From UBA1765 sp045615885 (GTDB taxonomy: Bacteria > Fibrobacterota > Fibrobacteria > Fibrobacterales > Fibrobacteraceae): a stretch of DNA of 52,607 bases. This document shows, piece after piece, positions 23,801 to 31,668 of the stretch. The notes below the pieces were generated by a model. That model did not search any database. It was not told the origin of the DNA and saw only the letters and a list, made by a program, of their open reading frames with translations. Position 1 is the first letter of the stretch; every line of letters begins with the position of its first letter. Position numbers and translations under genes: made by a program. The DNA lies in NCBI GenBank assembly GCA_045615885.1, contig JAZLFR010000023.1, positions 1-52,607 of the forward strand, read 5' to 3'.

Positions 23801-24753
23801 TCCGCCTTCATCAAGCCTTTGATCGTCTGGTATTCTTCACCTTCCAAGAACTCCTTCGGAATCTCGAAACGCGGCCAGAAGTCATCGCCGATACCGGTTT
23901 TTACGGCAAAGTCGCACCGTTCTGCAATTTTCACCGTATTTTCGATGGCGCCCGGAATATGCCCGAACAAATCCACCATTTCAGCTTCGCTACGGAAATA
24001 GAAACGGTTCGTCGGGAATCGCTTATCTTTAAAAGTTTCAACTTTTTCTTTAATCGCAATGCAGCGCAAAGCCTTGTGCGCTTCTGCATTTTCCGGCTTG
24101 ATGTAGTGGACATCCGCAACGGCAACAATTTCACGGCCAAGTTCGTTTGCGAGCTGCACATTGAATTCGTTTACGAGCTTCTGCTGCGGAATGTCGTTGT
24201 CACAAACAGAAATGTAAAGGTGGTCGTGGTCAAAAATCTTGTCTAGTTCTTCAATGTATGGACGCGCAATAGTCGTGCGGCCAGTCGCCACGTTCTGACC
24301 ATACTTGCTGAAAAAATCGCCTGCAATCGCAATCACGCCTTCTTTATGCTTTTCGATGGTTTCCAGTGGCACAGACGGGATTTCTGCCCAAAGGTCCGAA
24401 TACTCGTAGCGATGGCTCACAATGCGGAGCAGGTTGTAGTAACCCTCCTTGTTTTCTACAAGGAGCGTCAAGCGTTCAAAAGTCGTCGGATCCTTGCGGT
24501 CGGCACTCGGGGTATCTACATAGATATGACAGCCAAGCAAGGTCTTGATTGGCGGCAACCCCTTTTCCTTGCGCTTTTTGTTCACTCCCTTGCCACGCGT
24601 CTGGAATTCCAGAACACCAAACATGGCGCCATGGTCGGTAAGCGCCACTGCGGGGGCATTGTCTGCAGCGGCGGCAGCAAAAATGTCGTCAAGGCGTGCA
24701 GACGCCTGCAAAATGGAAAATTCGGAATGAACCTGCAAGTGAACAAAAGCCAT
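20866..24753 (-). CDS. dnaE: DNA polymerase III subunit alpha
   Basis: 1295 residues, the replicative polymerase. The N-terminus is a PHP domain (HLQVHSEFSILQASARLDD, ALTDHGAMFG). The C-family polymerase core follows, with GPGRGSAAGS and the catalytic Asp motif PDIDTDIADRDRARV near residues 503-517 (most DnaE proteins have PDIDVDF or PDIDLDF here; the Asp residues are kept). FNKSHAAAYAYVAYQTAYLKAHF is the finger/helix-hairpin region, and the OB-fold is near 1080-1170. It is about 130 residues longer than the E. coli protein, partly from an acidic insertion near residues 340-390. The ribosome binding site GAGG precedes the ATG. It is transcribed alone. Large ORFs on the other strand are shadows. 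Confidence 0.97.
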   Translation of the reverse strand: MAFVHLQVHSEFSILQASARLDDIFAAAAADNAPAVALTDHGAMFGVLEFQTRGKGVNKKRKEKGLPPIKTLLGCHIYVDTPSADRKDPTTFERLTLLVENKEGYYNLLRIVSHRYEYSDLWAEIPSVPLETIEKHKEGVIAIAGDFFSKYGQNVATGRTTIARPYIEELDKIFDHDHLYISVCDNDIPQQKLVNEFNVQLANELGREIVAVADVHYIKPENAEAHKALRCIAIKEKVETFKDKRFPTNRFYFRSEAEMVDLFGHIPGAIENTVKIAERCDFAVKTGIGDDFWPRFEIPKEFLEGEEYQTIKGLMKAEYDREYPEIRARELKGVLKDKRKKVQEEFCANNGKAPEELTDDDKAEIERLSSEEFFTEEDNAALEKNVHRWCKPGSDSDIYIIHLCNDFLHWRFPEENFKFPEHETEVAARMYKELNCIRNMNVAGYLLIVWDFINWSRNNGIPVGPGRGSAAGSLVTYLIGITDIDPLKFDLLFERFLNPERVSMPDIDTDIADRDRARVIDYVTQKYGAECVGQIVTYGLLKAKNVIKDVARVLGIDHHDADAIIARFPQRILGFTLNDAWTGKDKKGNALPDYHPEPLQELVNSRESYKHLWDVAKMLEDLPRQTGVHACGVVITPTPIYNLAPLYRAAPEDTPVVMYDKHYAEDIGLLKMDFLGLINLSIIQDTVNMVKKNYNYDLEMSKIPIDDKETYELLSKGMTVAVFQFESPGMQKYLRDLHPDRIGDLIAMNALYRPGPIDQIPRFIRCKRGDEEIDCYCEDLEPVLSETYGVIVYQEQVMKLAQILGGYSLGGADNIRRIMAKKMPEKMAKLEPEFFEKCLAKGYDKAMIQRVWDAVLPFCGYAFNKSHAAAYAYVAYQTAYLKAHFGAEYMAAALTADIAKTDRIVILLQECANLKITTLAPCVNRSMARFDVAVTPKGEHVILYALAGVRNVGEAVSEDIVAEREKNGQYESLFDLCKRVLEYQASQPVKRPPLNKKVLESLIQAGALDNLPAGGSRAALFASVDKALNIAMKHREEQELGQMSLFDLGGPSEAPLHDAEKLEEVEDWTHMELLNKEKDVIGLYLSSHPLEEFRPELIGFASCSLAEDELEKWENCNGVTVAGVVTSTRSFETKRGDTLGNVTIQDFSGELPIFFNKDKWEEFRNRVAQDDRVLATGKLMRQREPRPGQTFELVVENISSLDEVRNARVKYVHISVTATYLTESRLEMLLDKARELEPFPGERACELVLHVETDTGFEHALAARGTPITYTQDFLTWLRNEFLVSKVWVSEKPKG

Positions 24754-24949
24754 CGTTAACCTCGGTAATGCAATTTAGTAAGATTGAGCGACAATATCCC
24801 CGGGTCCTTAGGTCCTTTTTGCATTTGAAAAGCAAGGTTTCATGCCGCGCATTCGTCCAAAAAGTCAAGACTTAGCCCTTTCATGGGTATTTCATGGGCT
24901 CCAAGCTCCTTATTTTTCAAAATTTCGTGCATTTTTGCGATTTGTTATT

Positions 24950-24955
24950 TATATT
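24950..24955 (+). promoter_or_regulatory. Probable -10 element (TATATT) of the cyclophilin gene
   Basis: TATATT lies 27 nt before the ATG at 24983, leaving room for a short leader with the TTTGGAG ribosome binding site. Confidence 0.4.
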
Positions 24956-24982
24956 ACGGGCAAACCAAATTTTGGAGACTAT

Positions 24983-25531
24983 ATGTTCAATCAAAAAGAC
25001 AAGCCGGTAGCAGGCGAAACAATCGCCATCATGACAACAAATTTCGGCGTGATGAAAATCCGCCTGTTCCCGGAACGCGTGGGCATTTGCGCAGAAAACT
25101 TTGCAGAACTTGCAAAGCAGGGCAAGTATGACGGAGCTCCGTTCCACCGCATCATCTCTGGCTTCATGATCCAGGGTGGCGACTTCACAAACCGCAACGG
25201 TACAGGTGGCCATGCAGCAAAGGGCCCTGGTTCCACAATCGGCGACAAGTACGACCCATGCCTTTCCCACATTCGCGGTGCAGTGTCTTGGGCAAAGACT
25301 GCCATGCCGCACTCCATCGGCAGCCAGTTCTTCATCGTCCACCCGGAAGAAGGTACACACTTCCTTGACCACGAAGAAGGCACTGGTCCTGCAGACGGCT
25401 ATTCCGTATTCGGCCAGCTCTATGAAGGTTTCGATGTTCTTGACGCCATTGCAAATGTCAAGACCGACCGTCGCGACGCTCCGTACGAAGATGTCATCAT
25501 CGAATCTGTAAAGATCGAAACCGTCGCTTAA
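24983..25531 (+). CDS. Cyclophilin-type peptidyl-prolyl cis-trans isomerase
   Basis: 182 residues, the size of small bacterial cyclophilins, with no signal peptide, so probably cytosolic. Motifs are FHRIISGFMIQGGDF (the catalytic Arg region), GGHAAKGPGS, HIRGAVSWAKTAMPHSIGSQFFI (with the QFF of the active site) and YSVFGQLYEGFDVLDAI. It speeds cis-trans turns at proline during folding. The ATG at 24983 is chosen because GGAG lies 8 nt upstream and a TATATT hexamer 27 nt upstream; a longer in-frame ORF from 24842 has an N-terminus unlike the family. Confidence 0.93.
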   Translation: MFNQKDKPVAGETIAIMTTNFGVMKIRLFPERVGICAENFAELAKQGKYDGAPFHRIISGFMIQGGDFTNRNGTGGHAAKGPGSTIGDKYDPCLSHIRGAVSWAKTAMPHSIGSQFFIVHPEEGTHFLDHEEGTGPADGYSVFGQLYEGFDVLDAIANVKTDRRDAPYEDVIIESVKIETVA

Positions 25532-25550
25532 TTTTTTGCATCAAGCAAAC

Positions 25551-25585
25551 GAAACGCCGCTTCTTCGAAGCGGCGTTTCTGTTTT
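25551..25585 (+). terminator. Rho-independent terminator of the cyclophilin gene
   Basis: GAAACGCCGCTTC (25551-25563), loop TTC, GAAGCGGCGTTTC (25567-25579), then TGTTTTTATT. A strong 13-bp stem; it may also stop the convergent GH43 transcript. Confidence 0.88.
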
Positions 25586-25612
25586 TATTCCTGTTTTTAT
25601 AGAAAGTCAATT

Positions 25613-28576
25613 TTAACGCAGCACAATCTTGACGACTTTATTCAAGTTCTTTGCGCCATGTGTTTTTACAACAACCAGGTATGTTCCTTGCGCAATACCG
25701 TCAAGCGCAAATTCAGTTGACATTGCAGAATCCACCCGGAACGAGGCAATCCGCTTGCCCTGAAGGCTGACAAGGCTCACCTCAGCAACGGAAGCACTTG
25801 CATTCTGCACCTGCAAACTGCGACCTGCGAGCTTTGCATTCACAAATCCAGACAACGGAGCAAACTGCATTACGCTCGGTTCTTCCTCACCTTTTGATGC
25901 TTCATCATCACCATTAGAAGGTTCTTCTGCAGGATCTTCAGGCGTGATTACAATATTTTCGCTACTTACGCCAAGCAAGTCAACGGCACTCTTTTCGCAA
26001 GTAAGACTGAAAGCAATTTCACCTGTAGGAGCTCCCGTATTCACGGCCTTGTAATGGTAAGCCTTGCCATTTTCTGCAGTAACGACGGCATCGTATGTAA
26101 TCGTAGAGCCGCTACGAGAAATGTTCATGACCACATCGGCATTGCGCATGATTCCTGCAAAATCATCCCAGTTCCAATCGTATTCAAACTTGAATGTTCC
26201 CACGGCATCTAATGCGTAGGCATCGGCACGCAGCAATGTCGTCTTTCCGCCAGAGACACTGCGAACAATGAAATTATCCCAGTTTTCTGCACCGGCTCCA
26301 TTTGCATAATTCATGAAGTGGAACTTCAAATTGAAATCGCCGTTAGCCTTATATTCAGTGCTTTTCAATGCATTGAACGCAGCATTATATACGCCGCCAT
26401 CGTCAATGGTTCCTGCAATTTCGCGATTCTTGGCTGAGCCTGCAACCACCTTGGAAATTTCCTGGTAAGAAGCCTCGCCACCAAGATAAATCGCATAGCT
26501 GCCGCTCGGTGCATTCTTCGCCGTAGCATGGTAAACCTCTTTGCCGTTAGCGAACACAGAAACATTGATCGCGTTTCCGTCTTTAACCGCACGCACCTTC
26601 ATTTTTGCACCCTTGAACACAGACTTGAAATCATCCCAGTTCCAGGTGTAGGAGTAAGTCACTTCGCTATTTGCAAAAGTGCTTACGGAATAGGCATCGG
26701 CACGCAAATACCAAGTTTCGGAACCGTTCACAAAGGCTAGCGCCCAGTTATGCCAATTTTCAGCCGCCTCGGTATTGTTGACAAATTCAAATTCCGCGAC
26801 AAAGTTATCGAGCGCATCGACCTTGTAAAACTTTTCGTAATCGTTCCAGGCCGAACTGAAATCCTTTGCGCCAGCCACAATAGCTTTGCCCTGGTATTCT
26901 GTCGTTTTTACCACTTCTGTTTTTGGAACCTTGTAGCCCCACAAAGCGCGATCGCCCACTGAATTCATTGCAGAGAACGTATAGGTGCGCTTGCTGGTAT
27001 CATTTTGCAACTGGTCAAGAACAACGCCCTTAAATGTAGTGGCGGAAGTCTTGATGGTAACAAAATGGCGACCGCCCCTGTAATCATAATTCCAAGTTCC
27101 AGTGTAAGCACCGCTTACAGAGCCATCGACATTCAGCTGCAAATTCTTTTCTTCGTTTATCGGCAACTTGCCATCGCCCTGTGCATAGGGTTCATGGATG
27201 ATAATTTTATAGTCGCCCGCCAAATCTGCTGCGGCAAGTTCTTTTTTCGGAAGGCCGTAACCCTTGCGGTATTCAAAGGGCGCAGCCACGATCCAGCCCA
27301 TTTCGTTAAAGAACAACTGGTGAGTTTCTACATTGTGCCAGGCAGTCCCGTTATCCATCTTTCTGTGGTACACCAGATACATGGAACCGTCTTCGTCGCG
27401 GAGCAGCGAATTGTGACCGTCAGCGATTTCTCCGTGGCCCGCTTCCCAGAAGCTCCACTTGTAATTTTCAATGATCGGGAATCCGTAGGTGGTGTTCGTG
27501 CCATAGTTGTAGATGTATCTGGAGAACACGGCATCGTCCCCATCCACATCAGTGTAGGGTCCCTTCACATCTTTGCTGCGGAACACACGCATGCTGTAGC
27601 CGCCATCAGGAGAATAGAAACCATAGCTGACAAACAGGTAGTAGTAACCTTCGCCTTCTGCATCTTTAAAATACTGAATGTAGGAGCCTTCGCCGCTCAC
27701 ATAGTAGCCGCCACCCACGTGAATACCCATGTATTCATCGCTGCGCATGGCGCTCTTGAAAGCTGCCCCGTCCCACTTGGTTTGATACTTGTAGTTATAA
27801 TCACGAAGGCCTGTATTTTCGTCCAACTTCAGCAAGAAAAGGCCCCCAGACCAGGAACCGTAAAGAAGCCAAAGTATTCCGTCTTCGTCATAAAACACAT
27901 TGGGGTCGATTGCACTAACGCCGTAGCCGCCATCCCACTTGCCCAAATTGGTAACGCCGTTATTCGCCATGTAATAGCGAGAATCGATAGTGCTGGAACC
28001 GGTCACTTTCTGGTAATCCAAATTTCCAGGCAAGCCAGCCGATTGACTATCCATGCCGCCGTAAACGACAGTCCCCTTGTATTCATACGGTCCTTCAATT
28101 CTGTCCGATGTGGAAAGTGTCACGGAACTCATCCAGTCGTCGCCATTGATGGAATAATACAAGCACCATTTTTTCATCTTCGGATTGTAAATGATGTCGG
28201 GAGCCCACATGTTGCCCAGCACATCAGAAGACGTTCCATGACCAGACCATGCTGCAGCCTCGCTGAAGGCGACCTTGTAATCCTTCACGACCGTTCCGTT
28301 GCGGGAATAAGTCGGCGTAAAGGCAGTCCAGTTCAGCATATCCTTGGAATAGGCGCCGCCATTCTGCGTTCCAAAAATGTAGTAGAACTTTTCGCGGGTC
28401 CCTGCGGCATCGTTAGACGGATACGAATTGCCAGCGGCATCCTTATACACAATGACGATGGATGGGTCATGCACCGCAACAGAAGCTGCAAAAGTTTCAG
28501 ACGGCTGCAAGAAGGAAACTCCCAAAGCAAAAGCCGCCACACCGGCAACTTTACCAAAATAATCAAACAATCCCAT
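25613..28576 (-). CDS. Secreted GH43 arabinanase-like glycoside hydrolase with duplicated accessory module and sorting tail
   Basis: 987 residues, exported (signal peptide about 1-31, ending TFAA). Residues 32-440 are a five-bladed GH43 domain: VHDPSIVIVY (Asp37, expected base), NMWAPDIIYNP near 124 (WAPDI), AIDPNVFYDEDGILWLLYGSW near 220, and SGEGSYIQYF near 293 (expected acid Glu). The IDP..YGSWSGG and EG motifs fit the endo-arabinanase side of the family, so arabinan in pectin is the likely substrate. Residues 445-555 resemble the beta-barrel domain that follows GH43 in such enzymes. Two related modules of about 155 residues follow (560-715 and 725-885), both with a LRADAY...Y.WNWDDF core, perhaps carbohydrate-binding. 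After an acidic linker, the last 75 residues end in GTYLVVVKTHG...NKVVKIVL, a type-9-like C-terminal sorting domain. Confidence 0.85.
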   Translation of the reverse strand: MGLFDYFGKVAGVAAFALGVSFLQPSETFAASVAVHDPSIVIVYKDAAGNSYPSNDAAGTREKFYYIFGTQNGGAYSKDMLNWTAFTPTYSRNGTVVKDYKVAFSEAAAWSGHGTSSDVLGNMWAPDIIYNPKMKKWCLYYSINGDDWMSSVTLSTSDRIEGPYEYKGTVVYGGMDSQSAGLPGNLDYQKVTGSSTIDSRYYMANNGVTNLGKWDGGYGVSAIDPNVFYDEDGILWLLYGSWSGGLFLLKLDENTGLRDYNYKYQTKWDGAAFKSAMRSDEYMGIHVGGGYYVSGEGSYIQYFKDAEGEGYYYLFVSYGFYSPDGGYSMRVFRSKDVKGPYTDVDGDDAVFSRYIYNYGTNTTYGFPIIENYKWSFWEAGHGEIADGHNSLLRDEDGSMYLVYHRKMDNGTAWHNVETHQLFFNEMGWIVAAPFEYRKGYGLPKKELAAADLAGDYKIIIHEPYAQGDGKLPINEEKNLQLNVDGSVSGAYTGTWNYDYRGGRHFVTIKTSATTFKGVVLDQLQNDTSKRTYTFSAMNSVGDRALWGYKVPKTEVVKTTEYQGKAIVAGAKDFSSAWNDYEKFYKVDALDNFVAEFEFVNNTEAAENWHNWALAFVNGSETWYLRADAYSVSTFANSEVTYSYTWNWDDFKSVFKGAKMKVRAVKDGNAINVSVFANGKEVYHATAKNAPSGSYAIYLGGEASYQEISKVVAGSAKNREIAGTIDDGGVYNAAFNALKSTEYKANGDFNLKFHFMNYANGAGAENWDNFIVRSVSGGKTTLLRADAYALDAVGTFKFEYDWNWDDFAGIMRNADVVMNISRSGSTITYDAVVTAENGKAYHYKAVNTGAPTGEIAFSLTCEKSAVDLLGVSSENIVITPEDPAEEPSNGDDEASKGEEEPSVMQFAPLSGFVNAKLAGRSLQVQNASASVAEVSLVSLQGKRIASFRVDSAMSTEFALDGIAQGTYLVVVKTHGAKNLNKVVKIVLR

Positions 28577-28598
28577 AAAATATCCCTTGAATGCCTAC

Positions 28599-28604
28599 AA
28601 TATA
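28599..28604 (-). promoter_or_regulatory. Probable -10 element (TATATT) of the GH43 gene
   Basis: TATATT on the minus strand, 22 nt before the ATG at 28576. It is another copy of the hexamer found before many genes here. Confidence 0.35.
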
Positions 28605-28704
28605 CATACGGCCCATACAAAAACATAGACTCAAACATAACATAGCGTTGTCTGCAGACTACGGCCTTTTGCTTTTTTGAATGTTCGGCACATAACTTAT
28701 TTTT

Positions 28705-28710
28705 TATATT
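28705..28710 (+). promoter_or_regulatory. Probable -10 element (TATATT) of the thiamine operon
   Basis: TATATT ends about 7 nt before the first bases of the TPP aptamer, so transcription would begin at the riboswitch. This position fits a -10 role and supports the same hexamer elsewhere in the window. Confidence 0.5.
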
Positions 28711-28714
28711 TTGG

Positions 28715-28796
28715 ACAGTTACGGGAGCTGGCATAACCGGCTGAGAGGAAGTTTAAGACTTCGACCGCACCTGATTTGGATAATGCCAACGGAGGT
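28715..28796 (+). promoter_or_regulatory. TPP riboswitch (THI element)
   Basis: The conserved TPP aptamer core is present in order: ACGGGAGC (28721-28728), GGCTGAGAGGA (28739-28749), a variable stem (AGTTTAAGACTT), ACCGCACCTGATTTGGATAA (28764-28783) and TGCCAACGGAGG (28784-28795). The final GGAGG is also the ribosome binding site of thiS, 4 nt before its ATG, so TPP binding probably hides the site and lowers translation of the operon. Confidence 0.95.
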
Positions 28797-28799
28797 ATA

Positions 28800-29009
28800 A
28801 TGATTAAGGTCAATGGCATCGACATCGAAGCCGACGGTACCGTTTTTGCGGGCAAGACCGTCGCAGAATATCTTTCCACCACAAACTATGACTGTAAGCG
28901 CATTGCCGTAGAAAAAAACGGCGATATTGTGCCTAAGGCCAAGTATGCAGAAACGCTCCTTGCCGAAGGAGATTCCCTGGAAGTCGTGAGCTTTGTGGGA
29001 GGCGGTTGA
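28800..29009 (+). CDS. thiS: Sulfur carrier protein ThiS
   Basis: 69 residues, a beta-grasp ubiquitin-like protein that carries sulfur as a C-terminal thiocarboxylate for making the thiazole ring of thiamine. It ends in FVGGG, with the terminal Gly-Gly needed for adenylation by ThiF. Conserved parts are MIKVNGIDIE, VAEYLSTTNYD, KRIAVEKNGDIVPK and EGDSLEVVSFVGGG. The ATG at 28800 lies directly behind the riboswitch and its GGAGG. The stop overlaps the thiF start (TGATG). Confidence 0.96.
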   Translation: MIKVNGIDIEADGTVFAGKTVAEYLSTTNYDCKRIAVEKNGDIVPKAKYAETLLAEGDSLEVVSFVGGG

Positions 29010-29659
29010 TGGTCTCTCGCGAAGAAATGCTAAAGGCCCTGGTGATTCGCCAGGGTGCAGAGAATGTTGCCAAGTTGCAAGCGGCAACGGTTGCCGTGTG
29101 CGGACTTGGCGGTCTCGGTTCCAATGTGGCTATTGCCTTGGCTCGAGCCGGTGTAGGCAAGCTTATTCTCATTGACTTTGATTGCGTTGATATCACGAAC
29201 TTGCATCGCCAGCAGTACAAGGCTTGCCAGGTTGGTGTGGCAAAGGCAGTTGCCTTGCCCGAAAACTTACGAGAAATTGCTCCTTACTTGCAAATTGAAG
29301 CTCACGAAGTTCGCATTTCAGAAGAGAATGTGTTGGAAATTGTGGGCAAGGCAGATGTTGTTTGCGAAGCCTTTGACAATGCAGAAAGCAAGGCAATGCT
29401 TGTAAATGCGGTCTTGGAGCACAATGCAGAATTGCCAGCAGAAAAGCAGCTGTTTTTGGTGGCAGCAAGCGGCATGGCAGGTTTTGGTGATGCCAACAGC
29501 ATTCAGACCCGTCGCGTTTCCAAGAAGTTTTACCTGTGTGGTGACGGCGTAAGCGACGTGAACAATGGCATCGGCCTGGTCGCCCCGCGCGTTATGGCCT
29601 GCGCCGCTCACGAGGCGCAGACAATCGTGCGCATTATCTGTGGACTTGAGCCAAAATAG
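29009..29659 (+). CDS. thiF: ThiF-type adenylyltransferase (ThiF family 2)
   Basis: 216 residues, shorter than E. coli ThiF (about 250). It activates the C-terminus of ThiS with ATP. The nucleotide site VCGLGGLGSNVAIALARAG (about 31-49) and IDFDCVDITNLHRQQY (about 55-70) match the E1-like ThiF/MoeB fold, and FDNAESKAML is the usual Asp-bearing loop. I place it in the short ThiF family 2 group, which lacks the CxxC zinc pairs of E. coli ThiF; no such pairs are seen here. The ATG at 29009 overlaps the thiS stop (TGATG), so translation is coupled. Confidence 0.93.
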   Translation: MVSREEMLKALVIRQGAENVAKLQAATVAVCGLGGLGSNVAIALARAGVGKLILIDFDCVDITNLHRQQYKACQVGVAKAVALPENLREIAPYLQIEAHEVRISEENVLEIVGKADVVCEAFDNAESKAMLVNAVLEHNAELPAEKQLFLVAASGMAGFGDANSIQTRRVSKKFYLCGDGVSDVNNGIGLVAPRVMACAAHEAQTIVRIICGLEPK

Positions 29660-29721
29660 CCCTACTTTTTTATTTTTCAAAAAAATTGAAACCTCAAAGC
29701 GCCTTTGGCGCGCCCTAAAAG

Positions 29722-30492
29722 ATGGAAAACGATAAACTTGTTATTGGCGGTCACGAATTTAACTCCCGCTTTATTTTGGGTTCCGGCAAGTATTCCCTGA
29801 AGCTTATTGAAGCTGCAGTGAAGTATGCCGGTGCAGAAATCATTACTTGCGCAGTTCGTCGCGCAAACACACAGGACCACGAAAACATTCTGGATTACAT
29901 TCCAAAGAGCGCAACGCTTTTGCCAAACACCTCTGGCGCACGCAACGCAGACGAAGCAGTTCGCATCGCACGCCTTGCCCGTGAACTGGGCTGTGGCGAT
30001 TTCGTGAAAATCGAAATCATGCGCGACACAAAGTACCTGTTGCCAGACAACTACGAAACCATCAAGGCTACAGAAATCCTTGCAAAGGAAGGCTTTGTGG
30101 TAATGCCTTACATGTACCCGGATCTGAATTGCGCTCGTGACATGGTGAATGCAGGTGCCGCAGCAGTCATGCCGCTTGCTTCCCCGATTGGCTCTAACCG
30201 CGGTCTTTCTACAAAGGATTTTATCCAGATCTTGATTGACGAAATTGAACTCCCAATTATTGTGGATGCAGGCATCGGTAAGCCATCTGAAGCTTGCGCT
30301 GCAATGGAAATGGGCGCTGCAGCAATCATGGCAAACACCGCCCTTGCAACTGCAGGCGACTTGCCTCGCATGGCAGCCGCCTTCAAGTCTGCAATCGAAG
30401 CTGGTAGAAACGCATACCTTGCAGGCCTTGGCCGTGTGCTTTCCCGTGGCGCAAGTTCCAGCGACCCACTCACAGGATTTTTGAGAGATTAA
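29722..30492 (+). CDS. thiG: Thiazole synthase ThiG
   Basis: 256 residues, a TIM-barrel enzyme that joins 1-deoxyxylulose 5-phosphate, dehydroglycine and the ThiS thiocarboxylate into the thiazole phosphate. Conserved parts are IGGHEFNSRFILGSGKY, ITCAVRRANTQDH, FVKIEIMRDTKYLLPD (with the Schiff-base Lys region), MPLASPIGSNRGL (phosphate loop) and IVDAGIGKPSEACAAMEMGAAAIMANTA. It follows thiF by 62 bp. Its partner thiH is not next to it but about 1.2 kb downstream, behind two unrelated genes. Confidence 0.97.
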   Translation: MENDKLVIGGHEFNSRFILGSGKYSLKLIEAAVKYAGAEIITCAVRRANTQDHENILDYIPKSATLLPNTSGARNADEAVRIARLARELGCGDFVKIEIMRDTKYLLPDNYETIKATEILAKEGFVVMPYMYPDLNCARDMVNAGAAAVMPLASPIGSNRGLSTKDFIQILIDEIELPIIVDAGIGKPSEACAAMEMGAAAIMANTALATAGDLPRMAAAFKSAIEAGRNAYLAGLGRVLSRGASSSDPLTGFLRD

Positions 30493-30510
30493 CTGAATGG
30501 GTGAAATATT

Positions 30511-30765
30511 TTGGAACTAAAAAGAGCTGACATAAAGAACGTTGAAATGCATAATGATTGCATGGAATTTTTTGCAGAAAACGGCATGACTGCAAAAATT
30601 CGTTTTTGTGATTTCGCTCGTTTGAAAAATGCAGATCAATCTGTTTTAAGAAATTATTCTTTAGGATTATTTGGCATTCGCTGGGAAAGTCTTGATGAAG
30701 ATATTTCTTACGATTCAATTTTTTATCCAGAAAAATTCCCACTTTCAGGAGCTTTGCGCGACTAA
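30511..30765 (+). CDS. DUF2442-domain small protein
   Basis: 84 residues with the features of DUF2442: a V..H.D.M.F..E.G.....F.DF.RL....... start and the closing FGIRWESLDEDISYDSIFYPE pattern (W-x2-LD-x-DI). DUF2442 proteins are often found beside DUF4160 proteins in possible toxin-antitoxin pairs, but no DUF4160 gene is next to it here. The start is probably TTG at 30511; an ATG at 30547 would remove the first strand. It lies 18 bp after thiG, inside the thiamine operon, and is AT-rich. It may be a transferred gene. Confidence 0.65.
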   Translation: MELKRADIKNVEMHNDCMEFFAENGMTAKIRFCDFARLKNADQSVLRNYSLGLFGIRWESLDEDISYDSIFYPEKFPLSGALRD

Positions 30766-30775
30766 GGAATTTATG

Positions 30776-31654
30776 ATGAATCGTTTTGCTTCCGCTATTT
30801 TCGTTCTTACCGTCGCGGCTGCAGCCTATGCGACTACTTGTCTCGATGCATATCGCTACGCTGATATGGGTGTTCATAGCTATATTCAGGTGTACGATGC
30901 GTATGTAGATAGCTCGTATCAATATTGGGCCGATGATGACTTCGTAATGTCAAAATATGAGTACAAGAATGGAGCAATATCTAAGATTACCAGGAATGAT
31001 TCTGGTAAAGAAGTTGCTCAACAAATCAATATTTTTAATGATGATTCAAAGTTAAGCGGAACCGGAGAAGAATACTACTATCAGAAAAGTATCAACGGGG
31101 ATACGATTTCGGTTTTATTCAAAATATTTGAAGAAGGAAAGGAAATCGTTTTTAATGAGGCAAAATATTTTTCTTCGGGAATGACTTTTTATGAAAAAGA
31201 GTATAGGGAAAAGTGGTGCGAAGAGGGTTCTTGCTATTCGGAGCTTAATGTTTACACGTATATAAGCAACGACACTTTGTATGATATTGTGGTTCAATCT
31301 TATGAAGATGGCTATTTGGACACAACACAGCATGAGATTGTAATTTTAGATTCTCAAGATCCCTTAAAATGTTCTGTGTGGTCTTATGAGGATGAAGATA
31401 GGGAATTCTACGAACACACAAAAATAGAAGTCATTGATGAAGATGGTGGATTTGTTGTTGTTTCTACGCGATTACACGATGGATATTTAAGAAAAGATTT
31501 TTTGCGTTATGTGAATGGTAAAGCTTCTGAAAATGAGGGCGTAACTCATGTTGGACGTCGCGCCATTGTAAATCCTACACCTGGTAAAATGTTCATGCGA
31601 GATCTTAAAGGTCGTAAGCAGAACAAACGCGTACCTTATCACGTTATCTTTTAA
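30776..31654 (+). CDS. AT-rich secreted protein of unknown function inside the thiamine operon
   Basis: 292 residues, family not recognised. The ATG at 30776 has AAGGAA 6 nt upstream and gives a signal peptide (MNRFASAIFVLTVAAAAYA-TT). The body is rich in Tyr, Asp, Glu and Ser (for example YQYWADDDFVMSKYEYKNG, SIFNDDSKLSGTGEEYYYQ-like repeats of short strands), so a surface or periplasmic beta-rich protein is likely. Codons prefer A/T at the third place, unlike thiG and thiH on either side, which suggests arrival by transfer. The end, GRRAIVNPTPGKMFMRDLKG, resembles the start of a C-terminal sorting domain that has lost its last strands. It sits 14 bp before thiH. Confidence 0.6.
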   Translation: MNRFASAIFVLTVAAAAYATTCLDAYRYADMGVHSYIQVYDAYVDSSYQYWADDDFVMSKYEYKNGAISKITRNDSGKEVAQQINIFNDDSKLSGTGEEYYYQKSINGDTISVLFKIFEEGKEIVFNEAKYFSSGMTFYEKEYREKWCEEGSCYSELNVYTYISNDTLYDIVVQSYEDGYLDTTQHEIVILDSQDPLKCSVWSYEDEDREFYEHTKIEVIDEDGGFVVVSTRLHDGYLRKDFLRYVNGKASENEGVTHVGRRAIVNPTPGKMFMRDLKGRKQNKRVPYHVIF

Positions 31655-31668
31655 GTGGTTGATTTTTT

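Noticed and set aside
21652..24246. 864-residue plus-strand ORF opposite dnaE
   Set aside because: It is the antisense frame of dnaE. Its translation is rich in His, Val and Phe without domains, and it has no ribosome binding site.
24842..24982. N-terminal extension of the cyclophilin from an upstream ATG
   Set aside because: The extension does not resemble a signal peptide or the family, and the ATG at 24983 has the ribosome binding site.
27005..28645. 546-residue plus-strand ORF opposite the GH43 gene
   Set aside because: Antisense shadow of a gene with clear domains; it has no signal, motif or promoter of its own.
30511..30765. Complete toxin-antitoxin module with the DUF2442 gene
   Set aside because: The usual DUF4160 partner is not adjacent; the next gene codes for an exported protein.
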